NCBI GenBank assembly: GCA_008711295.1
Contig: VUYV01000289.1
Span: 530,314-594,313 of the forward strand
Length of the DNA stretch: 64,000 bases
Reading direction: 5' to 3'
Origin: Anarhynchus alexandrinus
Lineage: Eukaryota; Chordata; Aves; Charadriiformes; Charadriidae
A model generated the notes under the pieces. It was not told the origin of the DNA and did not search any database. It saw only the letters and a program-made list of their open reading frames with translations. This document shows, piece after piece, positions 22,071-37,200 of this stretch. Every line of letters begins with the position of its first letter. The stretch's first letter is position 1. Made by a program: the position numbers and the translations under genes.

Positions 22071-25000
22071 CCAGATGGTCAGACTAACTGTTGTGCCATA
22101 TAAACCTTCCCATCCAAGTGTGCATAATATAGCTGTAGGGTCTTCATTGCCTTGACCTGTTAATCCTCTTGTAATCATCATACTACCTGTGAAATTAGAC
22201 ATAGAATCAGAAATGTGTTTTAAAACTTTGGGGAGAGACCATCTAATCCCAATAGTGTATAGTATTAAATAAGAGGATCACTGCATAATCATGAAAGTTC
22301 AAGTGGGTATATATGCATTAACACTTCCTGTGAGGGCACTGAAACAAGTGGAACGTTGGGGAAGTCTCTTTAATAGAGATTGGGAATTGCCGTAGACTGC
22401 CTACATTTTTAATAAATCTCTGTTATTTAAAATAGTCAAGATAAAGTATTTTTAACAGTTATTAGGTTATTACAGCACTGCATCAAAGAAACTGATAGTT
22501 TATTTTACAGATAAGCTTAAGGAAATAACTGTGCTAACTATTGTTAGGCTAATCACCCACTTTGGTACCTTCAGCCAGAAGTAATTTCTCTCACCTTTTT
22601 AAGACTATCAAGTTTCTTGTCGTAGTCTTAGACTGATTAGACCGACCTATCTTTGAACCATGGTTTTAGAGAAGATGAACGGCCCATTGTTCTGTTCTAT
22701 GTCTTTCAAATTCAAACAATGAAATCAGGAGAGGAAGGTCTATATTTCATCTACTTTCTTGTGTGAGAAATGTTATTCTTCAGTCATTCTTCCCAATCTT
22801 ATATTCAGATGCGGAAGACTGAAAAAAGTGATGTGACAATAAGCATCATTCTGACTGATCTTTATCTGAATATGAAATATCTTCCTCATTAAGGTAACAG
22901 CAGCATAAGTTGCCTGAGACCGTAAGGTTTATGTAGTTTAACTAATTTGCTGCTTTTTGGTTTGATTTCTTGGAATTGTCTCATCTATTTTTTTTTTTTA
23001 AATTGAGTTGTTTTAAAATGATATTAGAATTTACTTCACATGAATGAGAAATCTAGTTATGCTTCTTCACACCTTCCATCCTGTCTTCTCACTTTTTTTA
23101 GCACTTTGAAGATTTTACAAGATACTCGAGGGTATCTTGTATTAAAAATGGAGGCCACAGTAATGTGTCTTAACATATATGTATGCAGAAATTTCTGATG
23201 TTGTTGGTGGTCCCTGAGACACTGCATAACATCATCAGAAAGTTTGGTCTGTTGTCACAGGCTTCTGGTATGCTTGTCCATAAGAGATAGATTTTGAAAA
23301 CGAGATGTGATCAGCCATTTATTTGATATTAAAAAAAAATTCATGAGATAGCTCCCTCTTGCAGATTGTTACTGTATTTGTCATAACAAGCATGTTCATT
23401 TATCATTGACAGTGATAGTGACAAGCATCCATGGATTATTAGATCATGCAGGTTGGTTTTCAACAAACTATCAGTTACTCAACATGATGTTCATGTTACT
23501 CCCTCATATAGATCCCTGAAAAAATTAATCCAGCCCATTGGGGTTTTTCCACATTCTTACTGAATGTCTTTTTTAATCCTCTTCCAACTACACAAAGTCT
23601 AGTTTTCTTCCTTTCAATCCTAGAAATATATTTTGGGATTTTTGTTTTGTTTTGTTTATTTTTATTTATGTTTTTCAAGTACAAAATTGTGGGTTTGTTT
23701 TTAAAGGAACGCTAAAGATATTCTTACAAGGTATGAAATGCAGTTCTGTTAAGCAGAGAGTTGTGTGACTTTCTGCAGTACCACAAAATCGTCAAAGTTA
23801 GATTTCATCTCAGTTTATGTATTGTTCCACATGTTTCATACAACCCTAATCTGCAATAAATTTTTAATAGTTAACAGAAAATGGAAATTAACTGCGATAA
23901 AAGGTACTGTCCACTTGTAAAAATACCAGACTGAATCTTTATGATTGATGCTATTGTCACAAATATAGTTAAAGATTTGACAATTATAAAATATTGCAGT
24001 TCCTCTAACAAATTGCTAGAACTTATTTATTTTATGATTCTGTCATTTTTAACTTATTCCGCAAATTGTACTAAAGGTTCTTCAAATAAGGTCAAAGTTT
24101 CACCACAAAAATTAGTTCTTTAGATAATCTGAGGCTTATGATATTTTTAATTTCATCCTATCAGACATGTTAAAGTCACTTTTTATAACCTAAAGAATTA
24201 CCTACCATATCTTATTTTCATTGTCACTTTAATGATGATTTATTCTCAGTCTTAATTTTGATCAAAATACTATTCCCCAACTGAATTTTAAGTTTGCATT
24301 AATCATTTTCTATTGTATGTATTATAATTAGTCATGCTTTCAGTATTAATCACAAAAGCATAATGTTGTAAATACAACTGACTATGCTTTTTCTTTATAA
24401 CAAAATCACATGCTTTCCTTGCAATGACACTGCTATACAAGTTGGAAACACTTCTCTACTACATAGCGCTCAAGTATAAAATTAAGATGTACATTCTCAG
24501 TTTTACAGTTTCAGGTACGTTTTCCCTTCACTGAGACTAATGGTGAAGCTTCCGGTGGTTTTATTTGTTATAATTTTAATTTTACTTTTTTCTTTGGGTG
24601 AATATATTGAAAATGAAGGATAATTAACTGTAGCACTAGTAAGATATCAGAAAGTGTTGTCTTCAAGATGTGAGGAGTCCAGTTCTCCTTGCATTTATGC
24701 TGGAGATAACCATGAACAATTTAAGTGAACCTGATAGAAAGCAGGTTGGCAGTAGGAAAAACTGGGTTGAATATGGAGTTGTGGGTGATATGGTGGGAGA
24801 ATTCCATGCAAATTCAGTGAAATTTTGACCTTAAAGTGGAAAAGATGCTTTTGAAAATAGAATTTTCTATACAATGACTTCAACATTTTTGTTTGAAAAT
24901 GTTTTCTTAGTTTGGAAGTAATTGAAAACAAAATACTTCTAGCAGCCTCAGATGAGAGACACCATAACTCTTACTAATGTCTGAGGTCATTTAACACTTA

Positions 25001-25329
25001 TTATTACCCATTTACATTCTATATACTGCTATTTCAGTTCCTCAAATGTGTGACATCATAATATACAGGAAACCAGCTGTAAAGGAATACAGGAACTTTG
25101 ATATATAAAGTGAGATAGAAATTATAAAAGCAGACACAATTTAGTTATGCAGCAGGGAGACAAGCAAACGGTCCAGCTTTTTTGGTATATTAAAGTTCTT
25201 TAGACAGAAAAGGAAAATTACGTACATTTATCTTATGCAGGACAATAATGCAAATTTCTTAAATGTGATCTGATTTCCACTTCAGTTAATAGTTTTCCTC
25301 TGTGTAAGATCTATATGTGGTGATATGAG
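22071..25329. other. AT-rich non-coding stretch
   Basis: No gene was recognised. A possible degraded CR1 tail lies at about 22199-22260 (atagaatcag followed by accatctaatccca), too decayed to call. A perfect hairpin at 23116-23141 is listed separately. Confidence 0.55.
23116..23141. repeat. Perfect 10-base inverted repeat
   Basis: TACAAGATAC at 23116-23125 and its reverse complement at 23132-23141 are separated by the 6-base loop tcgagg. No poly-T tract, gene or repeat border is adjacent, so a function is not indicated. Confidence 0.85.
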
Positions 25330-25646
25330 TGATATCCAGACTGCAGCCCATGGAGGACCCCATGCCAGAGCACGGGCAAAGTGTGAGAAGGGAAGGAAGG
25401 AGAAGCAGGAGAAGTTGTTGTGGACTGATTCCCCATTGCCCTTCCCCCTGCACTGCTTGGGGGTGTGGAGTTAATTTTCCCCAAGTTGAGTCTGTTTTGC
25501 CCATGACCATGATGGATGAGTGAGCTCCCTAACTTTACCTCAAATCATGAGCTTTTCCATGTTATTTTCTCCCCCTGTCCTGCTGAGGAAGGGGAGTGAG
25601 AGAGCAGCTGGGTGGTCATCTCGCAGCCATCCAAGGTCATCCCATC
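25330..25646 (+). mobile_element. 3' part of an avian ERV LTR, plus orientation
   Basis: Recognisable blocks are ctgcagcccatggaggacccca near the left end, then gagttaattttccccaagt and gagtctgttttgcccatgac. The right end has ctcccctgtcc-like and ccatccaaggtcatccca sequence. This is the 3' section of an LTR family common in birds. The opposite-oriented piece at 39880-40520 belongs to the same family but covers a more 5' section. Internal deletions are likely, since intervening units are short. Confidence 0.6.
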
Positions 25647-27048
25647 AGATATGTATTGGACCATAAGAATATATTAGATATAATTTATGTAATTGTTGTA
25701 ACATGGTTCTCTAAATGCCTACAATACACAACTTGAGTAATTTTACTGAACTGGTGATATACATAGAAATTCTAAAATGTGCTTATGTTTTGCTCCTCCA
25801 GGCTTCTGAAGACAACTTTTTTAAAGCACTATGACTAATTATTCAATGTTAGGCTATGGTATGCACTGAAGTAGGCTGAATACCTCTGCTGTGCTGAGTA
25901 GCTGAAGCTGAACGGGCCAGGTATAGGTGTGACTTCTGGTCACAAGAAAAATTGTCTCACAGCAGGCAGCACTAATGGGGAGGGGTGACCTACATCCCGA
26001 TTACCAAAATGTAATAAAAGGCCAGCTGGGCATGTTGTGTTTTTATTACGACCTTTGGCGGTAACTACATTTTTTACTTTTATTTAGGGGTAAGCTTGAG
26101 AATGAGAGGAGCTGAGGACCCTCTTTTCATAGACACTGGAACACAGAGGACTTGGCTTGCTGCAAGACCCATGCAGCAATGACACTTCATTCTAATAAGG
26201 GGTTTCTTCACTCTAAACTGTGTGTGTCATAAGCGCACTAAATTTAATTGGAAAAGTTCCAGTTCATGTTTCTAAGCATTCATTTCATCTTTCCCTATCA
26301 AGGTCTACAGTGAAGCTGAGAGTCTTGTTGCTATAAATCAATTGTGCATTGATTCTTGAACCAGTTGACTGAGAAGTTGATTTTTCAGCCAATGATCACA
26401 GTTGCGCATCTCTTTTCTATGTGCTGCAACCTAGGAAAATGTTTGTCATGGAGTATTAGCTAAAGCTGTGCATCACCTATTCAAAGGCATTAACTGGTCT
26501 ATATTGAACCCCAAATGAGCTAAATAATAATACTAAAAATATTTCACTAAAAGTGAAAAGTGTCAAGTTATCTGCAAATGGAAAAAAAGGCTACCATTAA
26601 AATATTTATAAGCACATTTAAAATGCTTTAACTAATTTTATATCTGGGTCCGTATGGCCAATACAACTAGATTATATTTTGTATGATTTTATGCATTCTG
26701 TTTTTTATAGTATTTTCACAGTTTATCAACTTGCTGTTAAGCGTTTTAAGAAATTCTGTGTGTGAAATCTTCTTTGACGTAAAATAGAACTTCTCTCCTT
26801 CCTTGATTTTGATTAATTCACATCTTTCTAACTATTCTTGAGATATGAATCTATTTAATATGTTATGACTTTTATATTTATCTCTGGTGAGATCCAGTTA
26901 CTCTGCGCGTAGTTCTTACAGCAACTTTAGATGATCAAACACTTTTTTTCTTCACCCTGTACCACTTTAAATATCACTTTTCAAGACTGACTTTCTTTGA
27001 AAGAGTTTTCATTCCTGTAAATATCTTTACTTATTCTGCTAGTCCTCT
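25647..27048. other. AT-rich non-coding stretch
   Basis: No gene was recognised. A GC-higher island at about 25860-26180 (with gtaataaaaggccagctggg and acctttggcggtaac) could be a further LTR fragment. Neither ends nor family could be established. Confidence 0.5.
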
Positions 27049-27414
27049 TTACTGTATTTCCTTTTTCTTCTGAAGACTGTTCAGTACAGGGGTCTCATTG
27101 CTTTCTTTGCATAGATAATTTGCTGCTTTTCCCTGTGCTCCTGCCTTGAGCGTGATGGTGGGACCAGGTCCCACGGCAGCTCTCCTCCCCGCCGCCTGTT
27201 CTTTTTCATCATGTGCTCTTTCCAAGTACAAACCTTGCTCCCTTCTTAGTTCTTTGCCTGGCATTGTTCCCATTTTGCTGACGATCTTTGAAAAAGGTGC
27301 CTTGGTCATGCAACCTTCATCTGCTGTTCCCTTATCTTCTGATGACCCAAGGTTTAAGGGGAAATGCTCAAACCCTTGTAAGTAAACTTCTCCAGCAGTG
27401 ATGTTGCATGCCAT
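27049..27414 (-). CDS. Unrecognised 121-codon open frame
   Basis: I do not recognise this product. The frame starts with an ATG in a favourable context (A at -3, G at +4). It encodes a hydrophilic, charged protein with an acidic N-terminal third, a basic middle (GKELRREQGLYLERAHDEKEQAAGRR) and a lysine-rich end (LQKKKEIQ). There is no signal peptide, membrane segment or Cys/His zinc pattern. The region is GC-richer than its left flank and lies just upstream of the CR1 element on the opposite strand. No poly-A tract follows the stop, so a processed retrocopy is not proven. It could be an exon, a retrocopy fragment, part of an unrecognised transposon, or chance. Confidence 0.2.
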   Translation of the reverse strand: MACNITAGEVYLQGFEHFPLNLGSSEDKGTADEGCMTKAPFSKIVSKMGTMPGKELRREQGLYLERAHDEKEQAAGRRAAVGPGPTITLKAGAQGKAANYLCKESNETPVLNSLQKKKEIQ

Positions 27415-27539
27415 TTATTCTCCACTGGTCACGCCAAGGAGCGATTAGGGCGTATTAGCTTAACCTATAGTAGCACCTAGTGGGGCCCAAAGAGATAAGC
27501 ATGTGACGTCTCCAAAGCATGTAATAGGTGGGAAAGGCT

Positions 27540-27868
27540 GGCAAGGAGCTCTTTTTGGGGCTTTCGAAGCCGGGAAAAGCACCTAGCTCGTGCTGGGAGC
27601 GGCAGCGCGGGGGCAGGCGAGCCAGCACCGCACACAGCAGTTCTAACCGGGTGGTCCCAGAGCACCCAGCGCGCGGGCAGCCCGGGGGCGTCACCACGAC
27701 GAGAGCGGGCGAACAGGGCACAGCACTCCACATGGTAAGGTGGCTGAAAGCCTCACGACTAAGGTGGGCACGAGCTGGGCGGGTGCAAGCGGGGGAGCAT
27801 CAGAGTGCAGGGGCACGTGCGGGGAGCAGGCAGCAGCAATTGGTCACCTCCCGGCGCTAGGGAAGAAC
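27540..27868 (+). promoter_or_regulatory. CpG-rich 5' untranslated region of CR1
   Basis: CpG-dense sequence (for example cgaagccggg, gagcggcagcgcggggg and ccgggggcgtcaccacgac) precedes the ORF1 start. In LINEs this region normally holds the internal promoter. That role is inferred from the family and position. The surviving CpGs suggest limited methylation decay since insertion. Confidence 0.5.
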
Positions 27869-28952
27869 ATGGCCGCCAAACGGCCAACAGCCACTGCAAG
27901 GAAGAATGTGGGAACTCAGGCAGAGCTCCTGCGTGAGAGCGTGGCCATGCAGGTCTCCAGCTGCGATGAATGCCTGAGCCTGGCACTGGTATCAGCAGGA
28001 GATGGAGACACCACCTGTGTGCGGTGCGAGCAAATAAACGATCTGCTGAGGGAAGTGGGTGAACTGAGGGAGGAGGTAGAAAGGTTAAGAAGCATTAGAG
28101 AACGCGAAAGCGAAATAGATTGGTGGAGCCATACCTTGAGGCAAAGGCAGCAGGAAGAGGCCCTACCAGAAGTGGATGATCCCCTTCCCTCCTGTCACCA
28201 GGCAGAAGGAAGGGACTTAAGGGACAAGGGGGAGTGGAGACAGGTCCCTCATTGGAGAGGCAAGCGAAACCCCTCCCGGCCCCCCTCACCTTCCCAGTTG
28301 CCCTTGCATAATAGGTACGGGGCTTTGGAAATCGAGGGCCAGGCGAATGAGGATGGATAGGATGACCCGTCCAGTGAGTCGCCCAAGGCTCATCTTAGGA
28401 CCCCCACGCCTTAGGACTTCCTCAACTAAGAAAAAAAGAAAGGTAATTGTAGTAGGTGACTCCCTTCTGAAGGGAACAGAGAGCCCCATTTGTAGACCAG
28501 ACCCATCCCACAGGGAAGTCAGCTGCCTCCCTGGGGCCAGGATTAAGGATATAAGGAGAAAACTCCCTACCCTGGTTCTGCCCTCAAATTACTACCCACT
28601 ACTGATATTTCAAGTAGATGGTGATGAAGTAGTTACCAGAAGTCTAAGGGCAATGAAGAATGACTTTAGGGCCCTGGGACAGCTGGTTAAGGGATCAGGA
28701 GAACAAATAGTGTTCTCCTCTATCCCACCAGTTGCAGGGATTGATGAGGGGATAAACAGGAGGAGCCAGCAAATTAACTCCTGGCTCCGAGACTGGTGCA
28801 ACTGGCAGAACTTTGGCTTCTTTGATCATGGGTTGATCTACAGGACACCAGGCATGCTGGCAACAGGTGGGGAAAGCCTAACCCGAAGGGGAAGAAAGAT
28901 CCTAAGACAGGAATTAGCAGGGTTCATTCATAGGGCTTTAAACTTCATTTGA
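27869..28952 (+). pseudogene. CR1 ORF1: zinc-finger (PHD-like) plus esterase-like protein, frameshifted
   Basis: ORF1 of CR1 elements encodes a nucleic-acid-binding protein. CR1 ORF1s have been described with a PHD-like zinc finger and an SGNH/GDSL-type esterase domain. Start chosen at ATG 27869 (context aacATGgcc), because the upstream extension to 27740 lacks an ATG. The first part runs to a stop at 28358-28360. It contains paired cysteines (CDEC, then CVRC about 16 residues later), a leucine-rich charged stretch (LLREVGELREEVERL) and a Pro/Arg-rich linker. The second part, open from about 28347 in another frame to 28952, holds VVVGDSLLKG (GDS serine block), LPGARIKDI and VDGDEV, and ends near RALNFI. 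One frameshift near 28345 separates the two. The esterase half is otherwise uninterrupted. Confidence 0.85.
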
Positions 28953-31955
<3,003 letters not shown>

Positions 31956-32034
31956 GCAATCCTGCTTTGGCAGGGGAGTTGGACTAGATGATCTCTAGAG
32001 GTCCCTTCCAACTCTGAAAATTCCGTGATTCTGT
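31956..32034 (+). repeat. CR1 3' untranslated end with terminal tail
   Basis: It contains ctgctttggcaggggagttg, the conserved gaggtcccttccaactct and the terminal ccgtgattctgt repeat. In CR1 this region is recognised by the element's own reverse transcriptase. Its presence shows the 3' end is complete. Confidence 0.85.
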
Positions 32035-32798
32035 TTTGAACACACATCTACATTGTTCTGTATTGTTATAACTTGTGTATATATGTGGAAGTATATGCCA
32101 TCATTCTATCTTTATCTATTCCATATTAATAACATAATAATAATAGCAATCAATGCATAATTATTTCTTTTTAAATTTGAATTTTTCAAGCAGAATAACT
32201 AAGATACATAATTTTTCACCCAAACTTCCCACTTTAAGCATGTAACTCAGTCTTGAATACATGTATGAAATCTAAAAATAAAAATCAGAAAAAAATAATC
32301 CTAGGTCTCTAAATATGATGTTATTTATATCCTCCAGCAACATATTGCATTGGTATATGTATGGGTGGGAACTAGATGGGAAAATTAGTCATATACAAAC
32401 AGTTTAAAAATAAAAACTCTATCTAACCAAGGTCAATCCACCACAACTATTCTCACTTGAATCATGTATGTTAATATACAATCTGGAGAATGCAAATGTT
32501 GATACAGCTATATATCTATCTAAAACCATTGGTGTTTGAGCCTAACAATGTTTAATGGGTGACTTGCTTTAGAATAAGGTTTTATGTAGTGTATGCATCA
32601 TAATAATAGCCAGATGTTGACAATAGACAGTTTTTTGCCTATTGTTAAAATCATATCTGAATGGATGCATATGCAGAAGCTATCTTGCCCTTTTTAAACT
32701 ATTTTATGCCTTGCACATAATGAATGTGTATACATGTAAAGATTAACATTTTGACAGAATAGGAAGCTAAGATCCTGTCTTTGTCTTCTTTGTTTCAG

Positions 32799-32881
32799 CA
32801 GGAATTAGCATTGTGAATTTTCTAATCAGACACCCAACCTGTTCTTTGACTTGATAAGTGTACTACTGGTCATTGCGAAAG
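32799..32881 (+). other. Candidate non-coding exon bounded by splice-like sites
   Basis: A pyrimidine-rich tract ending in tttcttctttgtttcag-like sequence lies immediately before 32799. A donor-like aaag|gtaatt follows at 32881/32882. The 83 bases between are closed in all three forward frames (stops in each), so any exon would be untranslated, part of a long non-coding RNA, or a regulated stop-containing exon. This is motif reading only and could be chance. Confidence 0.2.
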
Positions 32882-33360
32882 GTAATTCAACTTCACTTTA
32901 TTACTACCACTGATTGTGAAAAATTAAAGCCATAAATTTCCAGGATTAAATTAATATAAGACAAACTCTTGCCTTTCATCTTGACATTTGTAGCGTTGCA
33001 AACTTTGTCTTTATTAACGGAAGCAAGACGACAGTGCGTTTTCTGTTTATTTTTAGTTGACCATCATAGTGAAGTGATTTAGTGTTTAGTAAAACACACA
33101 TTTGTATATGCATTAAGCGAGCCTAATATAAGCCATATATTATTTTATGAATATTTTAAATTAATAGTTTGTGATTGATGTGGTTGTTTTAAAAAACAGG
33201 CTACCTATTAATTATGCATATTTACAATGGTTCCCAACCTAAATGAAACTTTCTAATACTTATAGCACATATTTTAATATTTCTGAGGTTTTTTAGGTTT
33301 CAGAGAGTATGTAAAACTTCTCAATCTTTTTTAAGGTTCTTAATGTTTTTTCAAAAGCAG

Positions 33361-34260
33361 TGGCCGCTACTAAGATAAATTTGCTGAGATGTGGGCTCTC
33401 ATCTCATTGTCTAGTGCTCAATAAACTTCTTTGTGTTTGGCAGCTTCTCCCCCTGAAACAGCCTCATTTTATAGCCCTGCTGTTATGTTCTTGACCTTTG
33501 CCATGGCTACAACCCTGGAGCATTTGAGCTGTCAGATAAAAAAGTGGAAAGAGAAAGAGGCTGGTGAAAGTTGTAGAAGGCAAAAAGCTTTGTAATGCAC
33601 TGATGAATTTCCTGCCATCAGATAGTTTTCACTTCACCTCCATTGCTGTCACATTTCCTTAAATAATAGGGAGACTTTTCCACTAATGGACAATGGAGGC
33701 TGTTTGCCTAATGAGAACTTGCAGAGGCAGCCTGCCATGTGTCTTTATCTTTTAAAGTGAGGTGAAACAAGCTTGCCTGGCTACAGATAAGTGGCTAAGA
33801 AGCAGTCCTATTCAGATGTACCTGTCAGTAATTTATCTGGGTTTTTTTGTATTCATATATACTGTTCTATGCGCAGTAGAGCATTAAATTGCTTTCCACT
33901 GGGAGCAGGTCACATTCAGGGGTTGTCGAAACCATGCTACTGGATGGAACATGCTTGATTCATACAGGCTGTTTCTGTCAAGATCTTGGCAGCTGAAATC
34001 TCTGTCTAATTAGAGATTTTACATTAGATTTTTTTTTTTTTTCTGGAAAAGCTGATTACTATTTAATATAATTTAGATAACATTCTGTGGAGAGTTTATG
34101 TCTAGCTTCTATAAGATCGAATGAACGGCTGCTGATTGTTGTGTCAAGATTCATAATGAGTCTTAATTTCTGTTAGTAAAGCTTGTTGTCATAATTGCTA
34201 TATATTAAAGATAGATTGCATTTCTTATTTGGTCACTAGATCCTCTTTTGAGGGTAAGGG
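33361..34260. promoter_or_regulatory. Candidate conserved non-coding element or enhancer
   Basis: This block is less AT-skewed and less repetitive than its surroundings, lacks transposon remnants and has no long open frame. It is dense in homeodomain-type TAAT cores (cactaatgg, cctaatgag, cataatg), SOX-like acaatgg and attgttgt, GATA-like agataa and several E-boxes. Such texture is common in vertebrate developmental enhancers. Conservation cannot be seen from one sequence, so this is inference. Confidence 0.3.
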
Positions 34261-37200
34261 GAAATTGCTGTAGGACACAGAGATAAATCTCAGGCTTATT
34301 TTGTGGAGGCTTATTCAAGCCTAAGACTGTCCTAAAATCTTCCTGAATGTTTGATCCTGAAAGTAAATCATCTTACAATTTTAAAATCATGCAATTTTTC
34401 TAAAAGTCTGTTAGCATGTTTGCAATGGATAAGGACACGTTAACTCAAACTATATTTTTGTTGCAACTTAATTTCGTTCTCCTAGTGTGGGTATTAAAAA
34501 GATGTTTGGGTACATTTTGCTGTCATTTCCCAAGTTATGATATTAAATTAATGCAATAAAGGACATGTGAACTATTACATAAAAGCAATATTTTTGGTAT
34601 ATGAATTTTTTTTTTGCAAAATATGTCCAGAAATCAATTCATTATTTTCAGTTGAGAAGTGAATATTCTATAGTGGGATGAAGCATAACCCAAATGCAGT
34701 TAGTTCCTTTCCACTTTAAAAGAACCGTTTATTGTAGACCAAATAGAAAACTTTACACTGCATGGATTATTCCTGTCTCTCCTTCCCCTCCACTTCCCCT
34801 GCTGAATGATATTTTTATGATATTAGTACTTACTAAGGCTTTATGAAAGAGAGCTTATTAATTAGATCAATTGTGTAGAATTCACAGTATTTAAATGAAA
34901 AGTCCTCCACACCTTCTAATCTGTAAATTAAACAATGAACTTCGACCTTCTGTGTATATCTAATAAGCAGTGGTGACAAATACAGTACATACATTTAAAA
35001 GCATTTATAGAGACATAATATTTCTTAAAATTCTTCTTAAATTCTTAAAATGAATAATTCTTCTTTTTCAAGAACACAAAACTAAAACTCATGTCTAGTT
35101 AAACACTATTGCAAATCAACCATGAGTTTCAAACACTGAACAGGAAATGGCATCACATGAAAACGAAACATTTTTCTTCCTTCAGAAATGTAAAATATGT
35201 TGTGTGAGTTGGCTTTTGAGCATGTAATGCTAAAGACGTTAAACTTACTGAATGCTAAAAAAATCTGTACCCAGTACTTCATACAATAATTTTCCTCTTT
35301 AGGTGAAAATGTATTTGGTTAACATTTTTATGTACATTTTTAATCTGGGAAGTGTCACTTAAATATCATAGATGTTCTTTCAATGCTTGTGTCATTCATT
35401 CAATGATTTTTTTTATTTTCTTAGTTAAATTTTCTTATCCCAGCTGTGTTCATTTCCAGCTAATGCATGGAAAGCAGAAGAAAACTAGGCACAAGACAAA
35501 GAAAGTTAATCTGTTGTAACTATACTACTACTTAAGGAAAAAAAAATGTGCATGATTTTCTTGGCTCTTCAGAACACCAGCAGTAGTCTAGGAAATTACA
35601 GTTTTGATTCCTAGTTGTAGAAATTCATGCTTCTCTGATTTCCGTTTTCTTCTTGTGGTTTGTAAGCTATTGGAAAGAAGATGGGTTGTCTGGTAATTCC
35701 ACAGCAATATTTCCATTTTGTTTATTTCTTTAAGCCTGATATATTCATTTTTCTTTAAAGAAAAGAAAGAGATGAAGGTATAAACCTCCTGCTGAATGAG
35801 AATTGCTCCTCCATAATATCAGGCTCAAAAATTGCTTTAATTTTTTTCATTTCTGAAGTGATCTTTTTTTGTTGGCCTCTGGTGACAAGCCCATATATAT
35901 ATCCTGCTGTAAAGCTGCTTTAATATTCTCTAATATACCTGGATATTTTTTGTAAACGTATAAAAAATACTGGTTTGCTTAAATGTGCAACTGAAATGGT
36001 CAGTCAATTAAAACAGAATTGGATATTTAAAACAGGGAAAAAATGCCACTGTTCTATTATAGCAGAATATAATTAAAGATTGTCATGTAAATATGTTGAT
36101 ATTTTGGTAGAAGCATGAAGTAAATCCCTTGTTATGATAAGAGAAATGAGAGGCAATCTGAATATCCAAATGAGGTTTATTTACAGATTTAGACGATACT
36201 GTCCTCCACACTGACCAGAAAGAGGGGAACCAGTAGTCAGGGCCTGTGACAAAATATTTTCTTCCATTCATACTTCCACATACTGAGGTTATTTATGGGG
36301 ACGCAGCAATACAAAGATCTTTGCGTCTTCCTAAAAACATCATGTAGTCACAGGACAAAGATATGTCATATAAAGGTTTCCTACAAGTTTTGGTTTTTTT
36401 AGTTTTATAATCTTGTGAAATCCACAGATCTCAGTTACTCGGAAATCTACAAGTATATAATGAAAGAGGTTTTCCGGAAATCAGAACTTCGTGCTTAATT
36501 GAAGGTAGTAAATTTATCCCACTTCAAATCTTTCATTAGTCCTTCAGCCTTCTTCCTCTCTCATTTCCCCTCCTTTTTTATGTGATATTCCTGAATCAGT
36601 TTTGTTTCAAACAAAGATACAAAAGAAAAAGGTCGTCCTTACCAGTACTCATGGACATGAAAAACCTCCATGCTATGGTCAGTGCATTGCTGACTTAATT
36701 CAGCAGTCTATCAAAAACGTAGCAGTCTCTCGTCCCATTCACTTTAATGGATGCATTAACTGTAGCTGTTATGCTGCAATGACTTTTTTTTTAATAGTTT
36801 TTATTCAGTTTTGGATTTTCTGGATCGGTGGCCATTGTTATGGAAAGGGAATTATGTCATCCTATATTATATACAAAGTGCTTTATGAGATGTATTGCTT
36901 AGCACCCCGCAAGACTGACCCTTCAAATGTAAAACTACTGTTCCAGTAATACACAGGACATTATAAATATGAGAAAGGCAGAGACAATTTGCCAGATCCA
37001 TTTTTTTCTTTAAATACACAGAGACACTAGTATACTGGTTAATTGGTTTGTGCAGCATTATTCCAGCATAAAATAACAGACATAAAGCTTCTGTGAACTG
37101 TGACTTCTGTATCATCCTGTTAGTTGCAAATAAGACCATATTGCAAATTGCTGACCATAAAATGCCTTTTCTGTAACGCGTATCACTGCTGTATCCTATA

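Noticed and set aside
22199..22260. Possible ancient CR1 3' end in reverse orientation
   Set aside because: Only atagaatcag and accatctaatccca resemble CR1. The match is too weak to call.
36602..36949. 115-codon forward frame with a hydrophobic stretch resembling a membrane segment
   Set aside because: It starts at a TTG codon, has no recognisable domain, and is of a length expected by chance in 64 kb.
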